NCBI RefSeq assembly: GCF_008801815.1
Contig: NZ_VZOX01000014.1
Reading direction: 5' to 3' (one strand)
Length of the DNA stretch: 64,000 bases
From: Edwardsiella anguillarum
Lineage (GTDB): Bacteria; Pseudomonadota; Gammaproteobacteria; Enterobacterales; Enterobacteriaceae
The notes beneath the pieces are model-generated. The model saw only the letters and a list, made by a program, of their open reading frames with translations, ran no database searches and was not told the origin of the DNA. Below, in pieces: positions 37,134 to 46,201 of this stretch. The translations under genes were made by a program, and so were the position numbers. How positions within the stretch are numbered: the stretch's first letter is position 1; each line of letters starts with the position of its first letter.

Positions 37134-37260
37134 AGCTGGGAATGGGCTATTTTTGTGATATGAATCAAATGTATCCAGGTGATGTGTCGCGCTGCTGTTG
37201 CCCCGGTCACACTTTATTTTTCCCGGGGTAACAGGCGCGGCGTAGAGCGTCACAACTTTG

Positions 37261-39210
37261 TTATGGCTCGGACGCGTCGTGACGATCCTCCTCCGAGGAT
37301 TGGCCGTGAATATGACGGTAGATACTCATTTTGCTGATATTTAATTGGCGCGCCGCCCTCTGCTGATTCTGCTGATTGCGCGCCAGATAATATTGCACGA
37401 TCTGGCGTTGGCAATGGCCGGTCATGAGCTTGAAGTCATCCAGCAGCGGGATGCGGCAGGTCAGGACGCCGCGCTCGCCCGCCTCGCTGTCGGCCTCGTC
37501 TGGCAGGCAATAGCGCTGCAGGATCTGGGTCGGCGTCAGGGCGGGGAACACCCGGTAGAGGATGGCGAAGCGCTCGATGATGGCCCATAGCTCGCGGACG
37601 TTGCCGTGAAACGGGTGGTGGCACAGGGCCGCCAGCAGCGCCGCCTCCTGATCCCCGTCGAGGTGGCACCCCAGGGTTTGCAGAAAGTGGCACCCCAGCA
37701 GGCGGATGTCGTCGTCGCGGCTACGCAGCGGCGGCAGCAGGATGTGCAGCGTATTCAGCCGATAATACAGATCGCCGCGGAACAGCCGCTCATCGATCCG
37801 GCGCCGCAGATCCTGGTTGGTGGCGGTGATGATACGCACGTCGACCGGCAGCACCTCGCTGCCGCCGATGCGCATGATCTCCTTTTCCTGCAGGGCGCGC
37901 AGCAGCTTGGTCTGCATACTCAGCGGCAGCTCGCCGATCTCGTCCAGAAACAGGGTGCCGCCGTGCGCCAGCTCAAACAGCCCGGCCTTGCCCCTGCGAT
38001 TGGCGCCGGTGAAGGCGCCGTCCACATAGCCAAACAGCTCACTCTCCAGCAGGTTCTCCGGGATCGCCGCGCAGTTAATCGCCACAAAGGGCTGGCTGCG
38101 CCGCGCGCTGCTGCGGTGCAGGCTCTGGGCAAACAGCTCTTTGCCCGTGCCCGACTCCCCCTGAATTAAGACGTTGGCCTGCGTGGCAGCATAGTGGCGC
38201 GCCAGCGTTTTGATATCCTGCATCGCCGGATCGGCGGTATGGATATCGTCAAAGTCATAGCGCGCGACGAACCCCTGCCGCCGTCCCTCCTGCTGGCGCA
38301 GGCGGTGCTCGGCGTGGCGGATCAGGCGCGAGGCCGACAGGGTACAGACGACCCCGAGGCTGCGTCCCTGGCTGACGATGGGTACCCGGTTAACGATAAA
38401 GGTATCGCCGTTGACCTCCACCACCTGTCCCAGCTGGCTGCGCTGACTCTTCAGCACATCCCGGGTGCGCGAATCCGGGATCAGCGTGCGGATCTCGCGG
38501 CCGATCACCGCCGGCAGCTCGCGCCGCAGGATGGTCAGCGCCGCCGGATTGACCTGGATGATGCGATCCTGCGCATCGGTGACGATCAGCGCCTCGGCGA
38601 TGGTCGCCAGCATGGTATCCAGCTGCGCGGCCTTCTTGCGACTCTCATCCTCCGCGTGCGCCAGCAGCATCGCCTGATGCAGCGCCCGGTAAATGGCGTC
38701 GTCGTCGGCGGTCAGCAGCCGCGCGCTCACGCCGTGCCGCTGCGCTGCCCGCACCACCAGAATGCCGCCGATGACGACATCCAGGGCGCGAATCTCCTCG
38801 CTGAGCAGCAGCGCATCGATATCCTCGTGGGCATCGAACACATCCTGGCGGATCTCCATCGCCAGCGCCTGGGCGATCGGTGCCACCCCGGGCAGCGGCT
38901 GACGGTAGCTGATCACGCCGACCCGCGCGACCTCTCCCCGCAGCGGCAGTAGCAGCGTCAGCAGATCGAGGGCGCTGGTTTCGATAGAGACCACCGGCTT
39001 GAGCGTATACAAGCGGATTTTCTCGGCGGTGCCACCGCGGCTGATCACCGCCGAGATGTCGTCCGGCAGGCGCGCGATCTGGCGGGCGACGGCGTCAAAG
39101 GCGCCGTCGATCACCGTCAGGCGGCAGCCCAGCGCCGCCGCCTGCTGTCGCGCCAGGGTCGCCAGCTGGGGGTAGGGGGCGATAAAGGCAAAGTGAAATT
39201 CGGCGCTCAT
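37261..39210 (-). CDS. PrpR-like sigma-54-dependent activator
   Basis: 649 residues from the ATG at 39208-39210, which has AAGGAG at good spacing; a longer frame to 39282 adds a leader with no support. The N-terminal PrpR_N sensor domain (SRGGTAEKIRL near residue 60) is followed by a PAS domain (ALIVTDAQDRIIQVNPAAL). The AAA+ domain has GESGTGKELFAQS, EGAFTGA in the variant form DGAFTGA, and LFLDEIGELP. A Fis-type helix-turn-helix (NQQRAARQLNISKMSIYRH) ends it. PrpR_N domains sense small acids such as 2-methylcitrate. It sits between two sigma-54 promoters it could control (37118-37133 and 44501-44516). Confidence 0.9.
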   Translation of the reverse strand: MSAEFHFAFIAPYPQLATLARQQAAALGCRLTVIDGAFDAVARQIARLPDDISAVISRGGTAEKIRLYTLKPVVSIETSALDLLTLLLPLRGEVARVGVISYRQPLPGVAPIAQALAMEIRQDVFDAHEDIDALLLSEEIRALDVVIGGILVVRAAQRHGVSARLLTADDDAIYRALHQAMLLAHAEDESRKKAAQLDTMLATIAEALIVTDAQDRIIQVNPAALTILRRELPAVIGREIRTLIPDSRTRDVLKSQRSQLGQVVEVNGDTFIVNRVPIVSQGRSLGVVCTLSASRLIRHAEHRLRQQEGRRQGFVARYDFDDIHTADPAMQDIKTLARHYAATQANVLIQGESGTGKELFAQSLHRSSARRSQPFVAINCAAIPENLLESELFGYVDGAFTGANRRGKAGLFELAHGGTLFLDEIGELPLSMQTKLLRALQEKEIMRIGGSEVLPVDVRIITATNQDLRRRIDERLFRGDLYYRLNTLHILLPPLRSRDDDIRLLGCHFLQTLGCHLDGDQEAALLAALCHHPFHGNVRELWAIIERFAILYRVFPALTPTQILQRYCLPDEADSEAGERGVLTCRIPLLDDFKLMTGHCQRQIVQYYLARNQQNQQRAARQLNISKMSIYRHIHGQSSEEDRHDASEP

Positions 39211-39298
39211 GGATACTCCTTGGTCAACGGTGTCGGGTGAGCCTGACAGCAGAGGGGCCGCGTGAGCGGCCCCCCGTGGCACAGCCCGGCGTGGGGCG

Positions 39299-40477
39299 CT
39301 ATTGCCCGTCGGACGTCGGAGCCAACAGGCTGTTTCGCAGGTAAAATTGTCCGTCCAGCAGGATCCGGGCGGTGCGGGTCACCCGCGACTTACGCAGCCG
39401 GTATGTCTCCCCCTGCCGCTCGACGGCGCAGTCGGTCACGATCACTCCGCTGGGATGGCCGATGCGCAGGCGATCGCCGGCGTGCGCCGCCGGCGCCATC
39501 CGTTGGTATACCAGAGTGCCGGGAATGCGGGCGGCGGCGCCCAGCGCGACGGTGCCCGTCACCGGGTGGGCCTTGTGCAGCGCCTGCATAAACACCAGGC
39601 GCGAGACAATGTCGCACTGGCCCGCCTCAATGTGCTTACCGTTAAAGGTATCATGCGTATGCGGTGAACTGACAATGCTAAAAAAGGGCGCATAGGGGAT
39701 CCGCTGCGCCGCCTCGCGCCAGTCATCGATCAGTCCAATCCGCTGCGCCGCCTTGGCGCGGATCTCTTCGATCAGCGCCATCCGCTGCGCATCGCCGCCG
39801 ATCTCGGCCGGGGTCTCCGTGCCGCGCAGCCCCAGCGCCCCGGCGTCGATAAACACCGTGACGTTGCCCGCATCGATGATGGAAACCTGATACGTCCGCC
39901 CGCCTGCCTCAATGGTGTCGCAGGGCGCTCCGCTGGGCAGCAGCGCGCCGGTGGTCTCCCCGCCGCAGTCGGCCCAGTCGATCTCGATGCGGGCGCCGCT
40001 GCCCGGTACGCCGTCGATACAGCAGTCGCCCTCAACCCGCGGCATACCGTCGGCGACCGGCACATCGGCGATCAGAACCCGCCCGGTGTTCACCATATGG
40101 ATACGTACCCGGGTCAGCGGTGCGTCGGCGGCGATCATTCCCTTCTGGATCGCGAAGGCGCCGACCGCCGCCGAGATGTTGCCGCAGTTGCCGCCGTAGT
40201 CGATGAAGGCCTCGCTGAGGCTGACCTGGCCGAAGATGTAATCCACGTCCGCGTCGGGCCGACTGGCGGGCGCGATGATGGCCAGCTTGCTGGTCAGCGG
40301 ATCGGCGCCGCCCAGCCCATCGATCTGGCGTAGATCCGGGCTGCCAAAGACGGAGAGGATCACCCGATCGCGCAGGGCGGGATCGGCGGGGAGGGCGTTC
40401 TTCATGATGAAGATGCCCTTGCTGGTGCCCCCGCGTACGATAGAGACGGGGAGCGCGGTCACTTCAGTTTGCATCAC
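39299..40477 (-). CDS. PrpF-family isomerase (aconitate / methylitaconate isomerase-like)
   Basis: 392 residues. PrpF proteins shift a double bond in aconitate-like acids; family members include 2-methylaconitate isomerase and 3-methylitaconate delta-isomerase. Visible signatures are SIVRGGTSKGIFI near residue 12, QIDGLGGADPLTSK, and FIDYGGNCGNISAAVGAFA near 92, whose cysteine is in the active-site region. In the second half IIDAGNVTVFID and FFSIVSSP mark the twin domain. Last gene of the catabolic operon, overlapping the LeuD-like gene by 14 nt. In this context the substrate is probably a C5-branched dicarboxylate (inference). Confidence 0.85.
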   Translation of the reverse strand: MMQTEVTALPVSIVRGGTSKGIFIMKNALPADPALRDRVILSVFGSPDLRQIDGLGGADPLTSKLAIIAPASRPDADVDYIFGQVSLSEAFIDYGGNCGNISAAVGAFAIQKGMIAADAPLTRVRIHMVNTGRVLIADVPVADGMPRVEGDCCIDGVPGSGARIEIDWADCGGETTGALLPSGAPCDTIEAGGRTYQVSIIDAGNVTVFIDAGALGLRGTETPAEIGGDAQRMALIEEIRAKAAQRIGLIDDWREAAQRIPYAPFFSIVSSPHTHDTFNGKHIEAGQCDIVSRLVFMQALHKAHPVTGTVALGAAARIPGTLVYQRMAPAAHAGDRLRIGHPSGVIVTDCAVERQGETYRLRKSRVTRTARILLDGQFYLRNSLLAPTSDGQ

Positions 40478-40967
40478 AACCTCCGGTTTGTCTGAGATGG
40501 TTTACCAGTCCGCCGGCGCGGATCATCGCCATGATGTTATCCGGCAGGCGGGTGCAGGGATAGCTCTCTTGCTGGGTGATATTGTGGATGATGCCCTGGG
40601 CGATATCGATGGAGAGCGCATCGCCCTGGCGGATCTCGCCGGCGCGCGGCGCGCTGAGCGCCGGGATCCCCAGATTGATGCAGTTACGGTAGAAAATCCG
40701 GGCGAAGGAGCAGGCCACCACCGCCTGGATCCCCAGGTACCTGAGGGTGAGCGGCGAGGTTTCGCGCGACGAGCCGGAGCCCAGGTTATTGCCGGCCACC
40801 AGAATATCCCCGGGGCGCACCTGCGCGGCGAAGTGGGGATTGACGGCGGACATGCAGTAAGGGGCGGCCTCGGCGATGCTCAGCTCCATATACTGCGGCG
40901 GCGAGATGATATCGGTATTGATATTGTCGCCAAACTTCCAGACATTGCCGTGTAGCAGCGTATCCAT
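40464..40967 (-). CDS. Aconitase-family hydratase, small (LeuD-like) subunit
   Basis: 167 residues from the ATG at 40965-40967; an upstream extension of the frame lies in the large-subunit gene and is not used. Signatures of the swivel domain are KFGDNINTDIISPPQYMEL at residue 9, and ILVAGNNLGSGSSRETSPLTLRYLGI with the substrate-binding serine and arginine loop. It works with the next-upstream large subunit. The short length and sequence type fit 3-isopropylmalate/homoaconitate/dimethylmalate-type dehydratases, not full aconitase. Confidence 0.88.
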   Translation of the reverse strand: MDTLLHGNVWKFGDNINTDIISPPQYMELSIAEAAPYCMSAVNPHFAAQVRPGDILVAGNNLGSGSSRETSPLTLRYLGIQAVVACSFARIFYRNCINLGIPALSAPRAGEIRQGDALSIDIAQGIIHNITQQESYPCTRLPDNIMAMIRAGGLVNHLRQTGGCDAN

Positions 40968-40975
40968 CGGGGACC

Positions 40976-42241
40976 TCACAGGAGCGTTTGCGGTGAAATG
41001 ATGCTGCCGGTCAGGGCAGCGGCGGCCACGGAGAGCGGAGAGGCCAGATAGACGCTGGCATCGCGGCTGCCCATGCGGCCGATGAAGTTGCGGTTGCTGG
41101 CCGAGATGCAGTTTTCGCCGCCCGCCAGCAGCCCGGAGTGCAGCCCGACGCACACCCCGCAGGTCGGCGCCAGAATGGTGGCCCCGGCCTCCGCCAGCTG
41201 GCTGAGAATGCCGCTGCGGCTGGCCTGCTGCCAGATCTGCTGCGAGGCGGGTGAGACCAGCAGGCGCACGCCGCGGGCGATCCGTTTGCCGCGCAGCACG
41301 CCGGCGGCGGCGACCAGATCGCTGTAGCGTCCGCCGGTGCAGGAGCCGAGGTAGGCCTGATCGATGCGGGTGCCGGCCACGTTGTCGATATCGGTCACGT
41401 TATCGACGTTGTGCGGACAGGCAATCTGCGGGGTCAGCGCCGGTGCCGCAAAGCGCAGCTGGCGTACGTAGCTGGCGTCATCGTCCGGGGGATAGACCGT
41501 ATAGGCGTCACGGCCGATTCCCTGCGCGGCGAGGTAGGCCTCCGTCAGCGCGTCTACCGGCATCAGCCCGGCCTTGGCCCCCATCTCTACCGCCATGTTG
41601 GCGATGGCCATACGCTGATCGATAGGCATGTCGGCAAAGGTGGATCCGCAAAACTCCACGGCCTGATAGGTCGCCCCGGCGTGGCCGATGTGGCCGATGG
41701 TCTTCAGGGCGATATCCTTGGCCATCACCCCGGGGGGCAGCGGACCGCTCCACTCAACCCGCTGGCTCTCCGGCACCTTCAGCCAGGTTTTGCCGGTGGC
41801 CAGGATCCCCACCATCTCGGTGGAGCCGACGCCGGTGGCGAATGCCCCCAGCGCGCCGCCCATGCAGGTGTGGGAGTCGGTGCCCAGGATCAGGGTGCCG
41901 GGCAGCACGTGTCCCTGCTCCGCCATGATCTGGTGGCACGGTCCCTGAAACTCATAGTAGCGATCGATGCCCTGTTCGGCAGACCAGTCGCGGGTAAACT
42001 TGACGATCTCCGCCTGGCGCGCGTTGGCGGGCGGCGTATAGTGATCGGCGATGACCACCACCCGCTCGCGGTGGCGGATCGGCATCTTCAGGCTTTCCAG
42101 CTGCTCGGCGATCTGCACCCGCGGCCCCAGGATGTCATCCATCATCGCCTTATCGACATCGACCCAGACCACATCGCCGGCCGATACCTCAGCCAGCCCG
42201 GCCTTTGCGGCCAGGATCTTCTCTGCTACGGTTTTACCCAT
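40976..42241 (-). CDS. Aconitase-family hydratase, large (LeuC-like) subunit
   Basis: 421 residues. The three cysteines that hold the 4Fe-4S cluster are visible in LGSCTGGRYSDL near residue 299 and APTCGVCVGLHSG near 360. LGTDSHTCMGGALGAFATGVGSTE near 125 is the family's DSHT segment. The protein is of the HacA/DmdA type. It begins MGKTVAEKILAAKAGLAEVSAGD. It lies 8 nt before the small subunit. It probably hydrates an unsaturated methyl-dicarboxylate such as citraconate to citramalate (inference from neighbours). Confidence 0.9.
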   Translation of the reverse strand: MGKTVAEKILAAKAGLAEVSAGDVVWVDVDKAMMDDILGPRVQIAEQLESLKMPIRHRERVVVIADHYTPPANARQAEIVKFTRDWSAEQGIDRYYEFQGPCHQIMAEQGHVLPGTLILGTDSHTCMGGALGAFATGVGSTEMVGILATGKTWLKVPESQRVEWSGPLPPGVMAKDIALKTIGHIGHAGATYQAVEFCGSTFADMPIDQRMAIANMAVEMGAKAGLMPVDALTEAYLAAQGIGRDAYTVYPPDDDASYVRQLRFAAPALTPQIACPHNVDNVTDIDNVAGTRIDQAYLGSCTGGRYSDLVAAAGVLRGKRIARGVRLLVSPASQQIWQQASRSGILSQLAEAGATILAPTCGVCVGLHSGLLAGGENCISASNRNFIGRMGSRDASVYLASPLSVAAAALTGSIISPQTLL

Positions 42242-42290
42242 ATCTCCTCCATTGAAAAGGGCGGGGGCGCGCCGCCCCCGCGCGGAAAGC

Positions 42291-43232
42291 CTACGGCTGG
42301 CTGAACTCGAATTCGTCGTAGCGCCGGGCGTGCGACAGCATGCCGCTCAGCGCCGCAGGTGCCAGCCCCTGCAGGCGATCCACCACCTGCAGCAGCCGCC
42401 CCAGATCGACGCCGTGGGCAATGCCCATGCGATTCAGCATGTTGACCAGATCCTCCGTCGCCGCGTTGCCGGCCGCGCCGGGGGCGAACGGGCAGCCCCC
42501 CAGCCCCCCGGCGGCGCTTTCGAAGCGGGTGACGCCCTGGCCGATGGCCGCATAGATACTGGCCAGCGCCATGCCGTGGGTGTTGTGCATGTGCAGAGCG
42601 GGATCGAGCTCCGGCAGCGCCAGACGCAGCTGCTGCAGTAGCTGTACGGTCTGGCGGGGATTGGCCACGCCGATGGTGTCGCACAGCGTGAAGCGGCTGA
42701 TCCCCATCTCGCGCCCGGCCCGCAGCAGCGCCGCCACGTCGGCGATCGGCACCGCCCCCTGGAACGGACAGCCGAAGGCGGTGGCGACGATCAGCGTCAC
42801 CTCCAGCTCCGGCAGGGCGTGGCGCAGGGTCTGCAGCTCCGCCAGCGACGCCTGCGGCGTCCGGTTGATGTTCTTCAGGTTGTGCTGCGGGCTGGCGGAG
42901 ATCACGTAGTTGACTCGGGTGATCCCGCAGGTCAGCGCCCGTTCGGCCCCTTTCAGGTTCGGCACCAGCGCCGCGATCTCCACCCCCAGCGAGCGGGCCT
43001 GCGCCACCGCATGGCGCGCGACGATGTCGGCATCCTTCATCTGCGGGATCGCCGCCGGATGCACAAACGAGGTCGCCTCGATCCGCTTCAGGCCGCTGGC
43101 CATCAGGCCGTCGATTAGCGCCAGCTTCTCCGGCGTCGGGATCCAGGCGGAGAGATTCTGCAGCCCGTCGCGCGGGCATACTTCGGTCAGGCTAACCTGA
43201 GTGGGCCAGCTACACATTCGCATTTCGGTCAT
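42291..43232 (-). CDS. HMG-CoA lyase family enzyme (probable citramalyl-CoA-type lyase)
   Basis: 313 residues of the TIM-barrel HMG-CoA lyase family. The metal-binding EVCPRDGLQN lies at residue 17, HMHNTHGMALASIYAAI near 215 supplies the two histidines, and the catalytic cysteine loop is GGLGGCPFAPGAAGN near 250. Such lyases split HMG-CoA or, in Chloroflexus, (R)-citramalyl-CoA into acetyl-CoA and pyruvate. With a CoA transferase upstream and hydratase downstream, the citramalyl-CoA role fits better than leucine breakdown, since no leucine-pathway dehydrogenase or carboxylase is nearby. Confidence 0.82.
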   Translation of the reverse strand: MTEMRMCSWPTQVSLTEVCPRDGLQNLSAWIPTPEKLALIDGLMASGLKRIEATSFVHPAAIPQMKDADIVARHAVAQARSLGVEIAALVPNLKGAERALTCGITRVNYVISASPQHNLKNINRTPQASLAELQTLRHALPELEVTLIVATAFGCPFQGAVPIADVAALLRAGREMGISRFTLCDTIGVANPRQTVQLLQQLRLALPELDPALHMHNTHGMALASIYAAIGQGVTRFESAAGGLGGCPFAPGAAGNAATEDLVNMLNRMGIAHGVDLGRLLQVVDRLQGLAPAALSGMLSHARRYDEFEFSQP

Positions 43233-43257
43233 CGTCAGCGTCTCCGTATCGCGTGGC

Positions 43258-44451
43258 TCATAGCGCCCCCTGGCGTGCCAGGCGCTCGATCTCCTGCGCG
43301 CTCAGCCCCAGGTAGCGCTGCAGGATCTCGGCGGTATGCTCCCCGAGCTGAGGAGAAGAGCGGGGGGGAAGGTAGCGATCGTCGCTGAGCTTGATGGGGT
43401 TGCCGGTGACGCGGACCTCGCCGGCAACGGGGTGGTGCATCGGGACGAACATCTGCCGCGCCCCGGCGATATGCGGATCGTTGACCACCCGGTCGATGGT
43501 GTTGATCGGCCCGGCGGGGATGCCGGCCTCCAGGATCATGGCGGTGGCCCGATCGATGGTTTTATCGCTCAGCCACTGTTCGACCCGCGCCTTGAGCTCG
43601 CGGTGGTGCTGGACGCGCAGCGGGTTGGTCAGGAAGCGCGCGTCGCTGATCAGTTCGGGCATCTCCATCAGTTCGCACAGCGCGTGGTACAGCTTGTCGT
43701 TGCCGGCGCCGATCACCATGCTGCCGTCCTGGCACTTAAACGAGTCGTAGGGATAAATGGATTCGTAGCGGTTGCCGTTGCGCCCCGGCAGCTGTCCGGT
43801 GCTGAGGTAGATCTGATTGATGATCTCCAGGCCGGCGACCACCGAGTCGACCAGCGCGACATCGACCTTCTGCCCCTGGCCGGTGATCTTGGCGCGGTGG
43901 TGAGCGGCCAGGACGCCGATGGTCATGAACATGCCGGCTAGCACGTCAGAGATCGCGGTGCCGCAGCGGGTCGGCTCGCCGTCCGGCCAGCCGGTGGTAC
44001 TCATCAGCCCGCCCATCGCCTGGCCGATGATGTCGTAGCCGGCGCGCGCCGAATAGGGGCCGTAGTGGCCGAATCCCGATACGCAGCCATACACCAGACG
44101 CGGGTTGATCTCTTTTAGCTTCTCATAGCCGATGCCCAGCTTTTCCATGGTGTTGGGGCGAAAGTTCTCGATCAGAATGTCGGCTTTGGCCACCAGGCGC
44201 AGGAAGAGGGCGACGCCGTCGGGATCCTTCAGATTCAGGGTGATGCCCTGTTTATTACGGTTCAGGTTCATGTAATAGGCGCTTTCTCCGTTAATAAACG
44301 GGGCGAAGCTGCGGCTGTCATCGCCGTGCTCCGGCGTCTCAATTTTGATGACGTGCGCGCCCATATCCGCCAGCAGCATGCCGCTGAAGGGCCCGGCCAG
44401 CACGCGGGTCATGTCCAGTACCACTAAATCACCAAGGGTCTGATTCTTCAT
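43258..44451 (-). CDS. Class III (CaiB/BaiF) CoA-transferase
   Basis: 397 residues. MKNQTLGDLVVLDMTRVLAGPFSG begins the protein, then NLNRNKQGITLNL and ILIENFRPNTMEKLG. The catalytic aspartate is in CGTAISDVLAGMF near residue 168. It moves CoA from a donor such as succinyl-CoA to a dicarboxylate, here probably citramalate or itaconate. First gene of the operon, behind a sigma-54 promoter at 44501-44516. Confidence 0.88.
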   Translation of the reverse strand: MKNQTLGDLVVLDMTRVLAGPFSGMLLADMGAHVIKIETPEHGDDSRSFAPFINGESAYYMNLNRNKQGITLNLKDPDGVALFLRLVAKADILIENFRPNTMEKLGIGYEKLKEINPRLVYGCVSGFGHYGPYSARAGYDIIGQAMGGLMSTTGWPDGEPTRCGTAISDVLAGMFMTIGVLAAHHRAKITGQGQKVDVALVDSVVAGLEIINQIYLSTGQLPGRNGNRYESIYPYDSFKCQDGSMVIGAGNDKLYHALCELMEMPELISDARFLTNPLRVQHHRELKARVEQWLSDKTIDRATAMILEAGIPAGPINTIDRVVNDPHIAGARQMFVPMHHPVAGEVRVTGNPIKLSDDRYLPPRSSPQLGEHTAEILQRYLGLSAQEIERLARQGAL

Positions 44452-44500
44452 TGCAGTTACTCTCTCCGTTATGGCGTTAACTCAGTGTCGCCATAGCAGG

Positions 44501-44516
44501 AGCAGGTTGCGTGCCA
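44501..44516 (-). promoter_or_regulatory. Sigma-54 promoter of the CoA-transferase operon
   Basis: The minus strand reads TGGCACGCAACCTGCT: a perfect TGGCAC element, exact 5-bp spacer and one mismatch in TTGCW. Transcription would start near 44490, about 39 nt before the start codon. Upstream (44600-44615) AACAAATGTGTT is a small palindrome that could be part of an activator site. Confidence 0.82.
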
Positions 44517-44683
44517 GCTTTTACCTGGAGGGATATATTTTTAATTCAATGAAAAATAAGATGATTTATTTTTCGCCTCGGCGATCGCCGCGCGATGGGT
44601 AACAAATGTGTTGCTATGGTTTCATTTTTGAAGGGGGGAGAGGCACGCCATCGCATCGCCGCCCTCGGGGGCGGCCGCGTTTC

Positions 44684-44713
44684 GGGATGGCGTCCGGGCC
44701 TGGCCGCCATCCC
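44684..44713 (-). terminator. Hairpin after the SnoaL-like gene
   Basis: 9-bp perfect stem GGGATGGCG / CGCCATCCC with a 12-nt loop, 13 nt past the stop codon of the minus-strand gene. A second small GC hairpin lies at 44658-44676. There is no T-run, so termination is likely but unproven. Confidence 0.45.
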
Positions 44714-44725
44714 GCCCGGATGGGG

Positions 44726-45175
44726 TTAGGAGGAGGGCATCAGCGATGAATGGTGGGTAGCTATCTTCCACGCCTGGCCGTTCCAGGCGTAGGTAAAGGT
44801 ATAGCGGGCGGCGGCGCGCGACCGGTCTGCAAAGGTAAAGGTATAGGTGCCAATATCGGTGGCGGTATTGCAGTCTATTTTTATGGTGCGGCTATCGATG
44901 ACGCCCACCGGCTTCTTGGCGAGAAAGTACTTGAAGTAGTCCAGCCGCTCCGCCTGGGTATAGCGCGTTTTATCGGATACGGTGGGCAGTAAAACCGCGT
45001 CAGGCAGATAGGTATCGACCACCTTTTGCGCATCTCCCGTCTTTAGCGCCGCATTCCACTGGTCAAACAGCGCGGCGATTTGCTGCGGATCTGCGCCGGC
45101 GCACTGTTCGGTCGCGGCGAACGCCGGGTTAACCATCCAGGCCGATACGGCGGCGATAAGGTAGATTTTCTTCAT
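44726..45175 (-). CDS. Secreted SnoaL/DUF4440-like small protein
   Basis: 149 residues with a signal peptide (MKKIYLIAAVSAWMVNPAFAA). The mature part has the cone-shaped NTF2-like fold pattern of the SgcJ/EcaC/CaMKII-association-domain group: IAALFDQWNAALKTGDAQKVVDTYLPDAVLLPT, then GTYTFTFADRSRAAARYTFTYAWNGQAWKIATHHSS. The family has no single function. It stands alone between the dicarboxylate and deoxyribose loci; its role is unknown. Confidence 0.78.
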   Translation of the reverse strand: MKKIYLIAAVSAWMVNPAFAATEQCAGADPQQIAALFDQWNAALKTGDAQKVVDTYLPDAVLLPTVSDKTRYTQAERLDYFKYFLAKKPVGVIDSRTIKIDCNTATDIGTYTFTFADRSRAAARYTFTYAWNGQAWKIATHHSSLMPSS

Positions 45176-45397
45176 ACGGCTTCCTTTTGTCAGGGGGTCG
45201 ATGTCCCGGTATTAATAACATAAGTAAACTGTATAGTGATTATACCATCGCCTATCGTAGCGATAGCCGGATTTTCACCAGGTAGGGGCGGCGCGCGGGG
45301 CCCGGCGGTCATCGCTTGCCCAGAGCCGCCCGGGGCGGGACGGGTCGCGTGGGTGGGAAGAGCGGCGTCTGGCGTCGACGCCCGTTCTCCCTGTGCG

Positions 45398-46201
45398 CTA
45401 CTGGAGCGGGGACTCCGCGTCGGAGTCCGGGGTAATGACCCGGATCCCGGCCGCCCGGCAGTATGAGGGGTACTCCCCGGGAAGGGCGCAGTCGCTGATC
45501 AGCACGTCAAAGGCGGAGAGCGGGGCGATATTGACCGGCGCGACGTCGTTGAACAGCCCGCCGCGGGCCAGCAGGATCCTGCGGATACCGTGGGCGATGG
45601 CCCGCCGCTTGGTCGCCGCGTCGTCCAGCTCGTGCCAGGTGACGCCATGGCGTTCATCTACGCCGGCGGCGGAGATAAAGACCTTGCGTGGGTTCAGCGT
45701 ATCGAGCATGGAGGGGTTGGCGTTGTCGTAAAAGGTGTCGTTTTGCGGCCGATAACTGCCGCCGCAGAGGATGGCGGCGGCCTGGGGCTTGTCGCGCAGG
45801 GCCAGAAAGACGGCGTGTGAGCAGCAGATCCCGGTGAAGCGGATATCCTCCGGGATCAGGCTGACCACCAGCGGCATTTCCGGCCCGTTGTCAAAGAAGA
45901 CCACGTCGCCGTCGGCGATCAGCCCGGCGGCCAGGATCGCGATGGGCAGATCGTCCTGATGATGCCGCGGGCTGTTTTGCCTGGGGTGAGCCGTCGGCGG
46001 ATGCGGCGCGTTGACCGCCACAATATAGCCGCCGAGCAGGGTGAGGGGGAGCCCCTGCGGGTGGTTATCCGGGCTCAGATCGCGGCGGATGGTCATAACA
46101 GAAACTTCCAGCATGCGTGCGGCATCCTTTAAATGGATGCGGTCGGATTTTTGCAGCAGGGCCTGCAGACGACGGATGCGTTCTTTTTGCTTGGTTTCCA
46201 T
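45398..46201 (-). CDS. deoQ: DeoR-family repressor of deoxyribose genes
   Basis: 267 residues. An N-terminal DeoR helix-turn-helix (QKERIRRLQALLQKSDRIHLKDAARMLEVSVMTIRRDL, residues 5-42) is followed by a sugar-phosphate-sensing domain with DGDVVFFDNGPEMPLVV and AAGVDERHGVTW. It diverges from deoKPX, as in the Salmonella deoQKPX locus, where DeoQ represses. A GGAG ribosome site precedes the ATG. Three AACAT/ATGTT-type palindromes lie between it and deoK. Confidence 0.87.
   Translation of the reverse strand: METKQKERIRRLQALLQKSDRIHLKDAARMLEVSVMTIRRDLSPDNHPQGLPLTLLGGYIVAVNAPHPPTAHPRQNSPRHHQDDLPIAILAAGLIADGDVVFFDNGPEMPLVVSLIPEDIRFTGICCSHAVFLALRDKPQAAAILCGGSYRPQNDTFYDNANPSMLDTLNPRKVFISAAGVDERHGVTWHELDDAATKRRAIAHGIRRILLARGGLFNDVAPVNIAPLSAFDVLISDCALPGEYPSYCRAAGIRVITPDSDAESPLQ

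Noticed and set aside
40464..42241. Leucine biosynthesis leuCD
   Set aside because: No leuA or leuB nearby, and the genes lie in a sigma-54 catabolic operon with CoA transferase, lyase and PrpF; the large subunit is of HacA/DmdA type.
43258..44451. Carnitine CoA-transferase (caiB) as the specific identity
   Set aside because: No cai genes are nearby, and the neighbours point to dicarboxylate breakdown; only the family call is kept.
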